DNA from: Planococcus citri | Taxonomy: Eukaryota; Arthropoda; Insecta; Hemiptera; Pseudococcidae | Length of the DNA stretch: 64,000 nt | Direction of reading: 5' to 3' | NCBI RefSeq assembly: GCF_950023065.1 | Contig: NC_088681.1 | Span: 6,014,001 to 6,078,000 of the forward strand | Shown: piece by piece, positions 10,567-20,498 of the stretch | Numbering within the stretch: the first letter of the stretch is position 1 | Layout of the letters: every line of letters starts with the position of its first letter | The notes under the pieces: model-generated | What the model was told of the DNA's origin: nothing | The model's database searches: none | The model's input: the letters and a program-made list of their open reading frames with translations, nothing else | Translations under genes and position numbers: made by a program

Positions 10567-10861
10567 ATGAACCAGTATACCAAAAATCAGCTTGCCGCCT
10601 CGAGTTTCACTATAGACCCTATTTTTATGCTAATTTTACTGAACTATAATCGATAGACTTTTAAAAATGAAGAAAAAACGTCAATCATAAAATACCATTA
10701 TGTATTTTTTCCCATATAAATTTAAGTACAAGACTGAATTTAAGAAATCAGTAAAGTTATAACTCAAGTCAAGCTTTTTTCACATTGAAAAAAAAAACAA
10801 AACAAAGAAAAAACGTTGAATCTGTACACATTTAGATAGGTACCTATTTAATTATTGAAAT

Positions 10862-11389
10862 TCAAGTACATTTAGATGGTATGTGTTTGGCTAGGTCGCG
10901 CTTCCGGCGGTATTTGTTGCCGCAATGGGCACACTCAAATTGAGGGCCCTCCACATGGGAACGTTCGTGTCTTGCCTTACTATATTGCTGACGGAATTGT
11001 TTGTTGCATATGCGGCATTCAAAGGATTTCTCTCTACTATGCGTCCGTTGATGCCGAGTAAGAGCGCTTTCTTGAGCAAAACTCTTGCCACACGTTTGAC
11101 AAGAAAATGGTTTCGCACCGGAATGTATTCTGAGGTGAGCAATGAGATTTGCTTTAGAGGATAACACTTTTCCGCAATCAGCGCATTTGAAACCAGCTCC
11201 TTCCACATGCATGCTTTCGTGCCTCAATTTATGGTGATTGTGCTTGAATCGTGAGTCACAAATGCGGCATTTGTAGCGTTTCTTTTCACTATGTGTCAAT
11301 CCATGTCTAATATAATCGCTTTTATAGGCGAACTGTTTGTCACAGACTTGGCAGTGAAACGGCAATGAATCCTGTATCTGTACCGCTAC
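10862..11389 (-). CDS. C2H2 zinc-finger terminal exon 2 (six fingers)
   Basis: A 175-codon 3' exon, entered in phase 0 at a TGTAG acceptor (11390-11391) with Val-Ala-Val-Gln and the family peptide IQDS. The usual first finger (YCC..C) is missing: DSLPFHC joins the leader straight to finger 2. The remaining six fingers all have the right Cys and His spacing except the last, which is the family C2HC form (HIPSKC). Finger 4 lacks the usual Phe (GKVLSS). The frame is fully open. The conserved 3' flank lies at 10.62-10.86 kb. The nearest upstream linker copy (19.09-19.32 kb) looks dead, so expression would need splicing from gene A or another promoter. Confidence 0.8.
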   Translation of the reverse strand, partial: VAVQIQDSLPFHCQVCDKQFAYKSDYIRHGLTHSEKKRYKCRICDSRFKHNHHKLRHESMHVEGAGFKCADCGKVLSSKANLIAHLRIHSGAKPFSCQTCGKSFAQESALTRHQRTHSREKSFECRICNKQFRQQYSKARHERSHVEGPQFECAHCGNKYRRKRDLAKHIPSKCT

Positions 11390-11830
11390 CTACAGGAAAA
11401 CAATATCGTATTACAAACGACGTGTCCTTTCTTTTTGAATAATTGTGTTACCAACTAGTTATGCCCCATAAATACCAAAATCCAACATATACAGGGAGTT
11501 CCCCCTCCCCGCCAAAATGTTTTATGTTTAATATTTCGGTTGATCACATAACTGGTTCCAAAATGCGATTGAACAGAATTGTGTAATTTTTCACTCCCTA
11601 CAACAATGTTACAAGCTTTTTTCTCGATGTCCAATTTTTAAGTAATTTTCGATAACTGGTTGCAAATTAATGGACTGGTTTTAAGATTCGATCAGCGAAA
11701 ATGATTCAATTTTTCACGCTCTACAATTTCTGTTTCAAGCTTTTTTCTCTATCTCCAATTTTTAGGCGATTGTCAAACACTGGTTGCTAAATGCTAACCA
11801 ATGAACCAGTTTCAAAATATGATTACACTA
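11390..11830. other. Conserved intron flank and satellite-family monomers
   Basis: 11,390-11,480 is the flank shared by all zinc-finger acceptors. 11,479-11,549 is the left part of a mariner-type MITE (ACAGGGAGTTCC). The rest is diverged copies of the 123-bp ACTGGTTGCAAATTAATGG repeat. Confidence 0.6.
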
Positions 11831-12090
11831 TAGACACTGGATCTGCCTATAAGACAACCAACTGGCAGCCATCTTGGCAAAATATCCTGTGTAACGCCAA
11901 TTTCTCCCGCTGGATGCTCTTGGCTGCGCTAGGGCTGCGCTGTATTTCGCATGGTACTTCGTTCAAGAATTCGACATCAGCGCTGCAAAGAGCACCCAGT
12001 GGGATAAATTGGCGTTACACAACTTTTTGTTACAGTTTCCATTCCCCTCGGCCTGCAGTTGGTTGTCTTATTCCGCAGGTCCAGTGTCTA
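11831..12090. mobile_element. Palindromic mariner-type MITE with TA target duplication
   Basis: The ends TAGACACTGGATCTGCC and GGTCCAGTGTCTA are inverted, and the pairing runs almost the full 260 bp (AAGACAACCAACTGG; TAACGCCAATTTCTCCC). TA flanks both sides (11829-11830 and 12091-12092). The flanks joined together restore the 123-bp repeat phrase GATTACACAGAATTG. It is non-coding. Confidence 0.8.
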
Positions 12091-12146
12091 TAGATTACAC
12101 AGAATTGGGTAATTTTTCATGCTCTACAACTTTGGTTTCAAGCTTT

Positions 12147-12716
12147 TGTAGCGGGAGAAAATGCAACCGTTTCTGCCACTGGGATGAAATAAAATGTAAT
12201 TTTACGTAACTTATTTGTATATTTACTCGTAATGTGTCGTCATCATAACAAATACTCGCGACTCTTGACCCGTATGCGATATAACGACACATAGGTGTGC
12301 CATCATCCTATCATGACCTAAACGCGACGCGCACCGTTTGTCCCTACTTTACGCTGAAATCCGTCATCCCTGCCGCTTTTACATTCTAGCATCGTCTATA
12401 AATACTACTGCATGAGCAATTTTTCTTCAGTTTATTTGTACCTGTGCCTTCCACCAATTCAACCTACTAACTACCCAATGAAAGACCTGGGTAGGCCAGG
12501 AGTTACGAATTCGAAGTTGTGATGTGATACCTATTCAATGGACGCATTATACCAAGTCACGTTTACATTTATATAGATATCTTTTCACCAAATCGTGAGA
12601 TATAAATTACGAAAGATCACAACAACTGGAAATCGCGGAATTTACAAATGCTCGGGTGTCGGGGTTATAAGCTTGTCAGTAGACAATAGACATGCAATCC
12701 AGAGAACGCAATGTCT
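12147..12716 (+). mobile_element. Candidate solo LTR or other promoter-bearing insertion
   Basis: The 123-bp repeat phrase breaks at CAAGCTTT, where a more GC-balanced stretch begins with TGTAGCGGG. It carries a clear core promoter (see next entry) and runs until the TTAA of the next element. No right partner of the broken repeat is found, so the right border is uncertain. TG start and promoter fit an LTR; a CA end and target duplication are not shown. Confidence 0.35.
12397..12432 (+). promoter_or_regulatory. TATA box and initiator
   Basis: TATAAATA at 12397-12404 and an arthropod-type initiator TCAGTT at 12427-12432, 32 bp from the T of TATA to the Inr A. This is canonical spacing for arthropod Pol II promoters. 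No open frame of note follows. Confidence 0.5.
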
Positions 12717-12929
12717 TTAACCCTTAAACACCCAAGCAAGTCCTGAGATGTTATGAAAAAATGCCTTCAATTTCCTGGATAAGATCATCGCAAGTATCAC
12801 TTTTACTCACAGTTCACCCCCAGCTCTTTGAAGCCACCTCGATAATGATAGACTTATTCATTTGATTATTGTCGAAAATCGAGGAAGCAAAAAACCCGAT
12901 TGGGTCAATCTTGGAACTGAATGATATAT

Positions 12930-13472
12930 GAAGAGTCCAGGGAAAGAACCAGGTAAGTCACTTTTTCAAACTTCTGAGTTACGGCGTTTTGAAGTATCAG
13001 AAGGCTCCAATTTTGTAGCGAATTTGAATTTCATCAAGGTAAGGACTGGAAATACATCACACAACATCCCACAAACACAACTTGAGGCATTGTAGGAAAA
13101 AAATGAAGAGATGAGCCAGTCATGACTTGAAAAGTCACTGTTTTCGTGAAAAAATCAAGCAAAAAATCGAAAAATCAGTGTTTCGCAACAACTTGAATTC
13201 GATGAAAATCGATTATTATGATGACATAATGAAAAATTTTTGTATTCTAAATAGTTGACGATGTTGAAATTTTCTTCCTGTCACCTCACATTTCGTCTCC
13301 GCTCATTTTTCTCTTCTCCTCTTTTTTTTAAAGGTCATTTTAACCACGAAAAATCGATTTTTTTCAAAATGTAAATGGACTACATTTTTCTACTCCTCAG
13401 TGTGAATTTAATTCAACCCTAAACTCATTTTTGAAAAAAAGTGACTTACCTGGTTCTTTCCCTGGACTCTTC
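12930..13472. mobile_element. 543-bp TIR element, ATAT duplication
   Basis: The ends GAAGAGTCCAGGGAAAG and CTTTCCCTGGACTCTTC pair for ~38 bp. ATAT lies on both sides (12926-12929 and 13473-13476). The empty site is in the opposite arm near 17,120. It has no coding frame, and the superfamily is unknown. Confidence 0.75.
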
Positions 13473-13505
13473 ATATGTGGTTTCAATAGATGCAATGAAT
13501 GAATG

Positions 13506-13984
13506 TGTGGTGTCCGGGGGTTGCTTCTACTTTGAGAAAGTGAAGTCTTCGACCTAGCCCACATAAATGAATTCAGGAAACCCAAATTCTAGCTCTGACA
13601 TACGAGTTCAGAAAGAAATATGTATCGCGATGCGACTCGAAATAAATAATTAAATCACCGGAGGTGCGCACTTGCATTAAATTGTATTTAACAAGTAAAG
13701 TACAATTTAACACTAAAACAAAGAGACAAATAAATGTACATGGCACAAGGCCTAAAACGATTTCCCTAGCACAATGATAATAATAACTATACGCAAGTAC
13801 GGCTATACTAAAACTGTTGGCTCTGCCTAAGTTACAATGTCGGAAGTGGTCCTTGGACCAAGCCCAATAGATGTCTCTGCCTTATGGAACTTTCCACGGA
13901 ACTTTCCATTGGCAGTGATACCACTTCCTCCGGAGCACAACTTCCCTTTAGGTGGAAGCTGCGGGCGCATCCCCTCCCAGTACA
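13506..13984 (-). mobile_element. Solo LTR with AATG duplication
   Basis: The insert begins TGTGGTGTCCGGGGG and ends CAGTACA, the TG...CA form of an LTR. AATG flanks both sides (13502-13505, 13985-13988). The palindrome's other arm has the uninterrupted GAATGAATGAAAGC. The composition is richer in GC than the host element. Strand is a guess; no gag or pol is present, as expected after LTR-LTR recombination. Confidence 0.7.
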
Positions 13985-14356
13985 AATGAAAGCATAATTC
14001 CAAAGAACACCTCGCCCCTTTTTGGTGGGCAAACATTGAGAAAAGTTGGTATAAAATACAGGGACCCATGGTCCATTTTTGGATGATCATATTGATGGTT
14101 CAGCTTTCACAAAATGAAATCAAGGTAGGTGTGTGCAGGATGGACCAGAGCATTTTTTTTACAAATTTGATACGCTTGTCTCCATAAAAACCCGAAAAAA
14201 CAGAGCATGAATACGCAGAGTACATAATACGGAAATATTCTCAAGTAGGCTTGAAATGACAGAAACAAGAATTGAAAGGAACACAAATGCTCTTAATGGC
14301 ACATAAGTTCAGAAAACCTACGATCTACCCATCAAATCTGTTTTTCACACCGTGGC

Positions 14357-16110
14357 TCGATATTTGTCACCAAATAGTTACATCCCCAAAAAGGTTAGCA
14401 GTACGATTGTTTTTCTGCAGAAGTATTGAAATAGGTTTATCTACCACTTTGAAAAGCTTTACACAGTCAAATTGCAGCACTCCCTGGCATTTCATAATGT
14501 TCAAGCATTCATAAAGACGTCACTATCCCTACTCGATCATAGATAATGTAGTTCTACATCATGAAAATTGCACGTGCAGAAGCCATTGTTTACAATCATG
14601 AGATTGCATCTAGCTTATGACTACTGGATTCAGGGGATTTGAGATTCAGTAAAAAGCTTTCAACTGCTGTTCAACCACAATTCTGAACTTTTGAATGTTT
14701 TGAGAAATTCCTGCTGAAGTTGATATTCTTTCTCGATATTTGTCAACAAATAGTTACATCCCGCAAAGGTTAGTGGTACAATTGTTTTTCTGCAGAAGTA
14801 TCGAAATAGGCTTATCTACCACATTGATAAGCTTTACTTACACTGTCAAATTGCAGCTGTCTCTGGCATTTCATAATGTTCAAGCATTCATGAAGAGGTC
14901 ACTATCCCTTCTCGATCATAGATAATGTAGTTCTACATCATGAAAATTGCACGTGCAGAAGCCGTTGTTTACAGTCATGAGATTGCATCTAGCTTATGAC
15001 TACTGGATTCAGGGGATTTGAGATTCAGTAAAAAGCTTTCAACTGCTGTTCAACCACAATTCTGAACTTTTGAATGTTTTGAGAAATTCCTGCTGAAGTT
15101 GATATTGTTTCTCGATATTTGTCAACAAATAGTTACATCCCGCAAAGGTTAGTGGTACAATTCGCACCTCCGGAGTAATAAGGTCACATCTCAAAAAAGT
15201 GAAATTTTACAGGAGAGTGATTTTCTTTTTTTCAAACACTTGATTCATTATTTTTATCAACTTATAATTAATTGCGAGGAATGAATAGTACCTCATTTTA
15301 AAGATCTGGTATCCTACCTTCATTTAGCATAAGAACACTTTGAAAAATAAAATCTTAAAGAGGAAATATTTCAATGTTTGGAAAACATTTTGAGTTAGAA
15401 CCTTTCATTATAGTTGATGTGGAGGCGAAAGGAAGCGTCCAAAAAAAATTTCGCGTCAATGAAGTTGTAGAGAATTAAATTTCCAATCGACATAATGTCC
15501 TTCGTTTTTTTCTAGAATGCTCAGTTTTTGAGTTTTTCTCAAAAAACTAAAATTTCATGATATGTGCAAATTCATTTTTCTGAAAAGTGATCAATTCAAA
15601 CAAATTTGCCCATGTGGTACAAACCAATAAAAAATGCACTCCTTGTGACTATTTCTAACTGACAAACATTCAAAACAATCAAAACTATTTGTTGACACTT
15701 TGTATGTACGAAATTTGCACAAAAAAGGTGGAGTTTTTCGAGATGTACCCTTATAACTCCAAACAACTTGCAATGTTGTTGAGATTTTGAGTTAGGCAAT
15801 TTGCGTTTTTTACAAGATCTAGATAATGTACTCAACTCAAAGTGTAATTTTTGGTTAAGGGGGTCATACAAACCCCAAAAATGCAAAAACATCAAAATCA
15901 TTTTTTTTTGAGATGTGACCTTATTACTCCCAAGGTGCGAATTGTTTTTCTGCAGAAGTATCAAAGTAGGTTTATCTACCACTTCGAAAAGCTTTACACA
16001 GTCAAATTGCAGCATCCCCTGGCATTTCATAATGTCCAAGCATTCATAAAGACGTCACTATCCCTACTCGATCATGGATAGTGTAGTTCAACATCATGAA
16101 ATATCACGAT
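14357..16110. repeat. Three tandem ~377-bp subunits inside the piggyBac-like element
   Basis: TCGATATTTGTCA(A/C)CAAATAG starts at 14,357, 14,733 and 15,112. Each unit includes TTTTTCTGCAGAAGTAT, GCTTTACACAGTC and CTCGATCAT. The third unit is split by the 15163-15939 insertion. The right arm (16.1-16.8 kb) repeats the units in inverse order. Confidence 0.8.
15163..15939. mobile_element. 777-bp TIR element, AATT duplication (family CGCACCTC)
   Basis: The ends CGCACCTCCGGAGTAATAAG and CTTATTACTCCCAAGGTGCG are inverted. AATT flanks both sides (15159-15162, 15940-15943). The unit before it (14,780) and the opposite arm both show the empty target ACAATTGTTTTTC. A second family member at 48,750-52,092 has a 4-bp ATAT duplication and a similar length without its own insertion. 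It has no transposase. Confidence 0.85.
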
Positions 16111-17337
16111 TAGAAACAACAACTTCTGCTCATGCAATGTTCATGATGTTGAACTACACTATGTATGGTCAAGAAGGGATAGTGACATCTTCATGAATGC
16201 TTCAACATTATGAAATGCCAGAGACAGCTGCAATTTGACAGTGTAAGTAAAGCTTATCAATGTGGTAGATAAGCCTATTTCGATACTTCTGCAGAAAAAC
16301 AATTGTACCACTAACCTTTGCGGGATGTAACTATTTGTTGACAAATATCGAGAAAGAATATCAACTTCAGCAGGAATTTCTCAAAACATTCAAAAGTTCA
16401 GAATTGTGGTTGAACAGCAGTTGAAAGCTTTTTACTGAATCTCAAATCCCCTGAATCCAGTAGTCATAAGCTAGATGCAATCTCATGACTGTAAACAACG
16501 GCTTCTGCAGTGCAATTTTCATGATGTAGAACTACATTATCTATGATCGAGAAGGGAAAGTGACCTCTTCATGAATGCTTGAACATTATGAAATGCCAGG
16601 GAGTGCTGCAATTTGACTGTGTAAAGCTTTTCAAAGTGGTAGATAAACCTATTTCAATACTTCTGCAGAAAAACAGTCGTACTGCTAACCTTTTTGGGGA
16701 TGTAACTATTTGGTGACAAATATTGAGCCAGGGTGTGAAAAACAGATTTGACGGGTAGATTGTAGATTTTCTGAACTTATGTGCCATTAAGAGCATTTGT
16801 GTTCCTTTCAATTCTTGTTTCTGTCATTTCAAGCCTACTTGAGAATATTTCCATATTATGTACTCTGCGTATTCATGCTCTGTTTTTTTCGGGTTTTTAT
16901 CGAGACAAGCGTATCAAATTTGTAAAAAAACGCTCTGGTTCACCCTGCACACACCTTTCTTGATTTCATTTTGTGAAAGCTGAACCATCAATATGATCAT
17001 CCAAAAATGGACCATGGGTCCCTGTATTTTATACCAACTTTTCTCAGTGTTTGCCCCCCAAAAAGGGGCGAGGTGTTGTTTGGAATTATGCTTTCATTCA
17101 TTCATTGCAACTATTGAAACTACATATATTATTCAGTTCCAAGATTGACTCAATCAGGTTTTTTGCTTCCTCGATTTTTGACAATAATCAAATAAATAAG
17201 TCTGTCATTATCGAGGTGGCTTCAAAGAGCTGGGGGGTGAACTGTGAGTAAAAGTGATACTTGTGATGATCTTATTCAGGAAATTGAAAGCATTTTTTCA
17301 TAACATCTCAGGATTTGCTTGGGTGTTTAAGGGTTAA

Positions 17338-17764
17338 CCATGGCCCCAAATGGGGGTTGTGAATAATCTTTCAGCTCTGATTATTTGCAACTGAAACTGT
17401 TGGAAGCCTGCCATCAACCAAATCTAATAAAATTAATTTGAAACATATTCCGTAAGTTCTTAGAATTAGAAGTCTCATTTACATAAGTACTAATTTGAGC
17501 ATTGTTATTATTTTCGTGTTTTTAAACAATACAGAAGTTATTTTATTTAGGATAATTGGTGTTTGTTTATTCCTGAGTTAAGATCTACTATTTAACTTAT
17601 TATTCATTTTTGCTTAGCGCCTCAAATTTAAGATCTCCGTTAAATCATGAATTACACTATCAGGTTCATGAGGCTCCTTAAGTAAGAGTCAGATCATAAT
17701 GTAGTTGGGGATAATTATGCGAAGAAATATAATTATTTTGAGAACCGATTAAAAGTGTATAAGT
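17338..17764. other. No gene or clear repeat seen
   Basis: AT-rich sequence without a useful open frame between the piggyBac-like element and the hAT element at 17,773. Confidence 0.4.
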
Positions 17765-17772
17765 CCTAACTT

Positions 17773-18657
17773 CAAGGGCGTATTCAGGGGGGGTGATTTG
17801 GGGTATAATCACCCCCCCCCCCCGGGTCAAAAAATCCTTTGTTTAATATAATTTCCTACGATTTCTTGCATTGAATCACACGAAAATAATAATGTTGTTT
17901 ATGTTTCTAGGGAGATAATCCGCTACAAACTTCAAAATTCATTGAAAATCACATTATCTCCCTAGTTGCATAATCTATGTATCTACCTGCTAATTATTTT
18001 TGTTTCTTGAATTATGAATTTCCAATGCTTTTGTTTGCTTTCCTTTTTTGAAATTGAAATTTCTGGAAGCTTATTTTTCGTTATTATAAGGGAGAAAAAG
18101 TGCTCCTTTTGCTTCAGCTTACTGATCAGTGATCAGGATCACTGAGATTTTTCTCCCTCATAACAAAAAATATGTTATCCAACTGAGGAGTAGAAATGAT
18201 TTTCGACAATTTTGAATTATTTTCCTCGCGTCGCTAAGGCAATAAACCTCGAAAATCGTCAAAAATCATTTTCGCTCCCTAGTTGAATAAACTACTAATT
18301 CAAGTCTGAGGACGGACGTGAGGAGTGTCAAGTTAAATCCAGAAAAATCAATTCTACAATTTCAAGTGTAGTATTTTTTACTCTTTGGATTGACTAATTT
18401 CCAAAATTTTGCACTCGCTTCGTTCGTGCTTATCTGATTTTATTATAAATATAAACAATTTAGGTACTGGATAAATTTCAAAAACCTCACTCAAATCAAC
18501 ATGTTTTTCAAGCTGAAATTCAGCATGAAAATGTCTGAAATGTGCCTACTATTGAAATTTTTATACATATATGAGCCAGTTGGGAATTTTGTGGTTTTTG
18601 TCCCTTACTTATGAGTCATTCATCACCCCCCAGGAGGAAATCCTGGATACGGGCTTG
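17773..18657. mobile_element. hAT-type element with perfect 8-bp duplication
   Basis: The ends CAAGGGCGTATTCAGG and CCTGGATACGGGCTTG form the TIR. The 8-mer CCTAACTT is repeated exactly (17765-17772, 18658-18665). Just inside are mirrored GGGGGGTGAT and ATCACCCCCC runs. The 885-bp interior contains small hairpins around ATTTTCGACAATTTT / AAATCGTCAAAAATC. It has no transposase. Confidence 0.85.
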
Positions 18658-18665
18658 CCTAACTT

Positions 18666-19090
18666 ATTCAATATAATTCATACCAACTCCCCCCTCCCCC
18701 CCCCCCCAACATCATAAGACAGGACAGGACTTGAGTTTACACTTTCTCCCCCTACACTTTTTTCTCCATCTACAATATTGTTGGGTATTTTTTGTCAACT
18801 GGTTGCAAATTAATGAATCGGTTTCAAAAAATTCATATCACGTTTTTGTTGTCTTAGTGTGTAGAATACATCGAGGTAATAAAAACCAATTTGAATTTTT
18901 TGACCAAACCGGTTGTTCAATTTGTGGACATCCTGTGCATGGGCTTGAAATTTTCAAGGTCGCTTTTGAAAGCCCCCATTTTTCTCTGCTCAAAGCAGCC
19001 GCTTCATTCATTTCGCTAGCGCTTTCCACTAAGAAATAAAATCCACCAGGCACTACATACTTTTGTGTCATACTGTATAAATGTACCAGC
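18666..19090. other. C-rich tract and dispersed repeat
   Basis: A poly-C run near 18,690-18,710 is followed by a 123-bp family monomer and the AAATGGGGGCTTTCAAAAG-type repeat (reverse strand). That repeat is also next to zinc-finger units at 5.9, 20.6, 25.5 and 27.7 kb. No gene is seen. Confidence 0.5.
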
Positions 19091-19320
19091 CTTGTTCGAA
19101 ACATTGCTGGAATTCCGAGTTGACCTTTTTGCGCTTGAGAGATGTATTCCCTTTTTTGCAGATCCAGTAATCGGACCTTGGTCAGAATTTTCTTGATGTT
19201 TTGAGCATGTTGCTCGCACCTCTGCGTTATAAGGACCCTCATATGACTTTTCTGAAGAAGCAATGGTCAAATTTGGAGATCGGCTACCATTGTCAGAACT
19301 TGGGCAGTTCTGGAGCCTCC
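19091..19320 (-). pseudogene. Dead copy of the linker exon
   Basis: The minus strand reads a close relative of gene B exon 9: SPN, SSEKS, CSKHQENS, then SAKK and NSSNVSNK. Its donor GTTAGT has become GCTGGT. Its 5' part, with the acceptor and TLPKLEY, is replaced by the CTGGAGGCTCCAG repeat. The interior frame is still open, so decay is probably recent. It sits upstream of the 10.9-kb zinc-finger exon. Confidence 0.7.
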
Positions 19321-19397
19321 AGCAGATTTTGGATGAGCGGTTTATCAACTCTGATTAGATTTCGATAACTTCATAAATTGATATTTACCTATACATT

Positions 19398-19422
19398 AAA
19401 AAAAAAAAAAAAAAAAAAAAAA
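19398..19422 (+). repeat. A25 homopolymer
   Basis: 25 consecutive A in the conserved 3' flank of the 19.6-kb zinc-finger exon. Paralogous flanks have shorter A runs at the same place, so this is a slippage tract. Confidence 0.9.
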
Positions 19423-19610
19423 CGCCAAACATAAAATACCATTCTGTATTTTTTTCTCATATGTAAGTTGTAACACAAGTCTGGTGTCAATAAGGCATTT
19501 ACGTGCCAATCACTAAGAATAAACTGCAGTTGTGAAATCGGAAGTTCCAAGACAAGTTTTTTTTCACATTCAAAGAAAGAACAAACCACATTTGAATCTG
19601 AACACAATAT

Positions 19611-20498
19611 CTATTTACGTACACAATTATTGATATTTAAGTAGGTACATTTAGATGTTATGTGATTGACTAGCACGCTCTTATAGCGGAATTTGTCGCC
19701 GCAATGGGCACACTCTAAACGAGGGCCCTCCACATGGGAACGTTCGTGCTCTGCCCAATTATTATCATACTTGAATTGTTGGTTGCATATGCGGCATTTG
19801 AAGGGTCTCTCTTCACTATGCATCCGTTGGTGCCTAGTAAGATGAGTTTTTCGGGTAAAACTTTTGCTACATTTTTGGCAAGAAAACGGTTTCACATTGG
19901 AATGTACTCTCAGGTGTGCAGCGAGATTTTCTTTATAGGAAAACTTTTTTCCGCAAATGGTGCACTCAAAACAAGCTCCTTTCATATGGACGCGTTCGTG
20001 CACCGATTTATGCGCACTGTGCTTGAATCCTGCATCACAAAAGCGGCATTTGTAGGGTTTCTCTTCACCATGCGTCCGTTGGTGCTTAGTAAGATAGACT
20101 TTTAGAGCAAAACTTTTGCTACATGTTTGGCAAGAAAATGGTTTCACACCGGAATGTAGCCTCAAGTGTTGAATGAGATGGAATTTTTGGGATACCTTTT
20201 TTCCGCATTCAGCGCACTCAAAACAAGCTCCATCCTCATGCCTGCGTTCGTGCGCCACTTTACTGTCATTGTGCTTGAATCGTGCGTCACAAATGCCGCA
20301 TTTGAAGCGTTTCTTTTCACTATGTGTCAATCCATGTCTAATGAATTGGCTGTTATAAGTAAACCGTTTGTTACAGACTTCGCAGCAAAATGGCTTCGAA
20401 TGATCTTGTTGATGTCTTGCCCAATCATGTTCGTTGGAAAACTTCATATCACAAATATCGCAGCAGTAAGGGAATGAATCCCGCATCTGTACCTTTAC
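19611..20498 (-). CDS. C2H2 zinc-finger terminal exon 3 (ten fingers, intact)
   Basis: The longest array: 295 codons, entered in phase 0 at TGTAG (20499-20500) with Val-Lys-Val-Gln-Met-Arg-Asp-Ser. Fingers 1 (YCCDIC) and 2 (FCCEVC) are followed by two rounds of a three-finger module (KCxxC / ECxxC / SCQxC). A KCRIC finger and the C2HC end (HITSKC) close the array. All fingers keep their metal ligands. Linkers alternate between HSG/SEEKP-like and HV(E/K)GA-like, so only some are the canonical TGEKP type. The role inferred from the family is sequence-specific DNA binding in the nucleus. It is almost a twin of the 24.5-kb exon. Partner exons would be gene A (29.17-33.29 kb) or an unseen promoter. 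Confidence 0.88.
   Translation of the reverse strand, partial: VKVQMRDSFPYCCDICDMKFSNEHDWARHQQDHSKPFCCEVCNKRFTYNSQFIRHGLTHSEKKRFKCGICDARFKHNDSKVAHERRHEDGACFECAECGKKVSQKFHLIQHLRLHSGVKPFSCQTCSKSFALKVYLTKHQRTHGEEKPYKCRFCDAGFKHSAHKSVHERVHMKGACFECTICGKKFSYKENLAAHLRVHSNVKPFSCQKCSKSFTRKTHLTRHQRMHSEERPFKCRICNQQFKYDNNWAEHERSHVEGPRLECAHCGDKFRYKSVLVNHITSKCTYLNINNCVRK

Larger units (their letters stand above)
12721..17333. mobile_element. piggyBac-like palindromic element (TTAA sites) with three nested insertions
   Basis: The TIR CCCTTAAACACCCAAGC begins the element and its reverse complement ends it. TTAA flanks both sides (12717-12720, 17334-17337). CCC...GGG ends plus TTAA are the piggyBac signature. 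Both arms carry the same sequence, including CAATTTCCTG, GAGGAAGCAAAAAACC and GGACCATGGTCC. The left arm holds three later insertions (12930-13472, 13506-13984, 15163-15939). The right arm shows each site empty, giving a base element of about 2.8 kb. It includes ~377-bp tandem subunits. No transposase is present. A partial second copy starts at 22,016. Confidence 0.8.

Noticed and set aside
14272..16811. Paired frames of 60-80 codons with FFCRSIEIGLSTTL
   Set aside because: They repeat in tandem units and in the inverse arm of the piggyBac-like element; no domain and too short.
19398..19422. Poly-A run as a sign of a retrocopied transcript
   Set aside because: Paralogous flanks have an A-rich run at the same position, and introns and acceptor flanks are duplicated too, so the units spread by DNA duplication.
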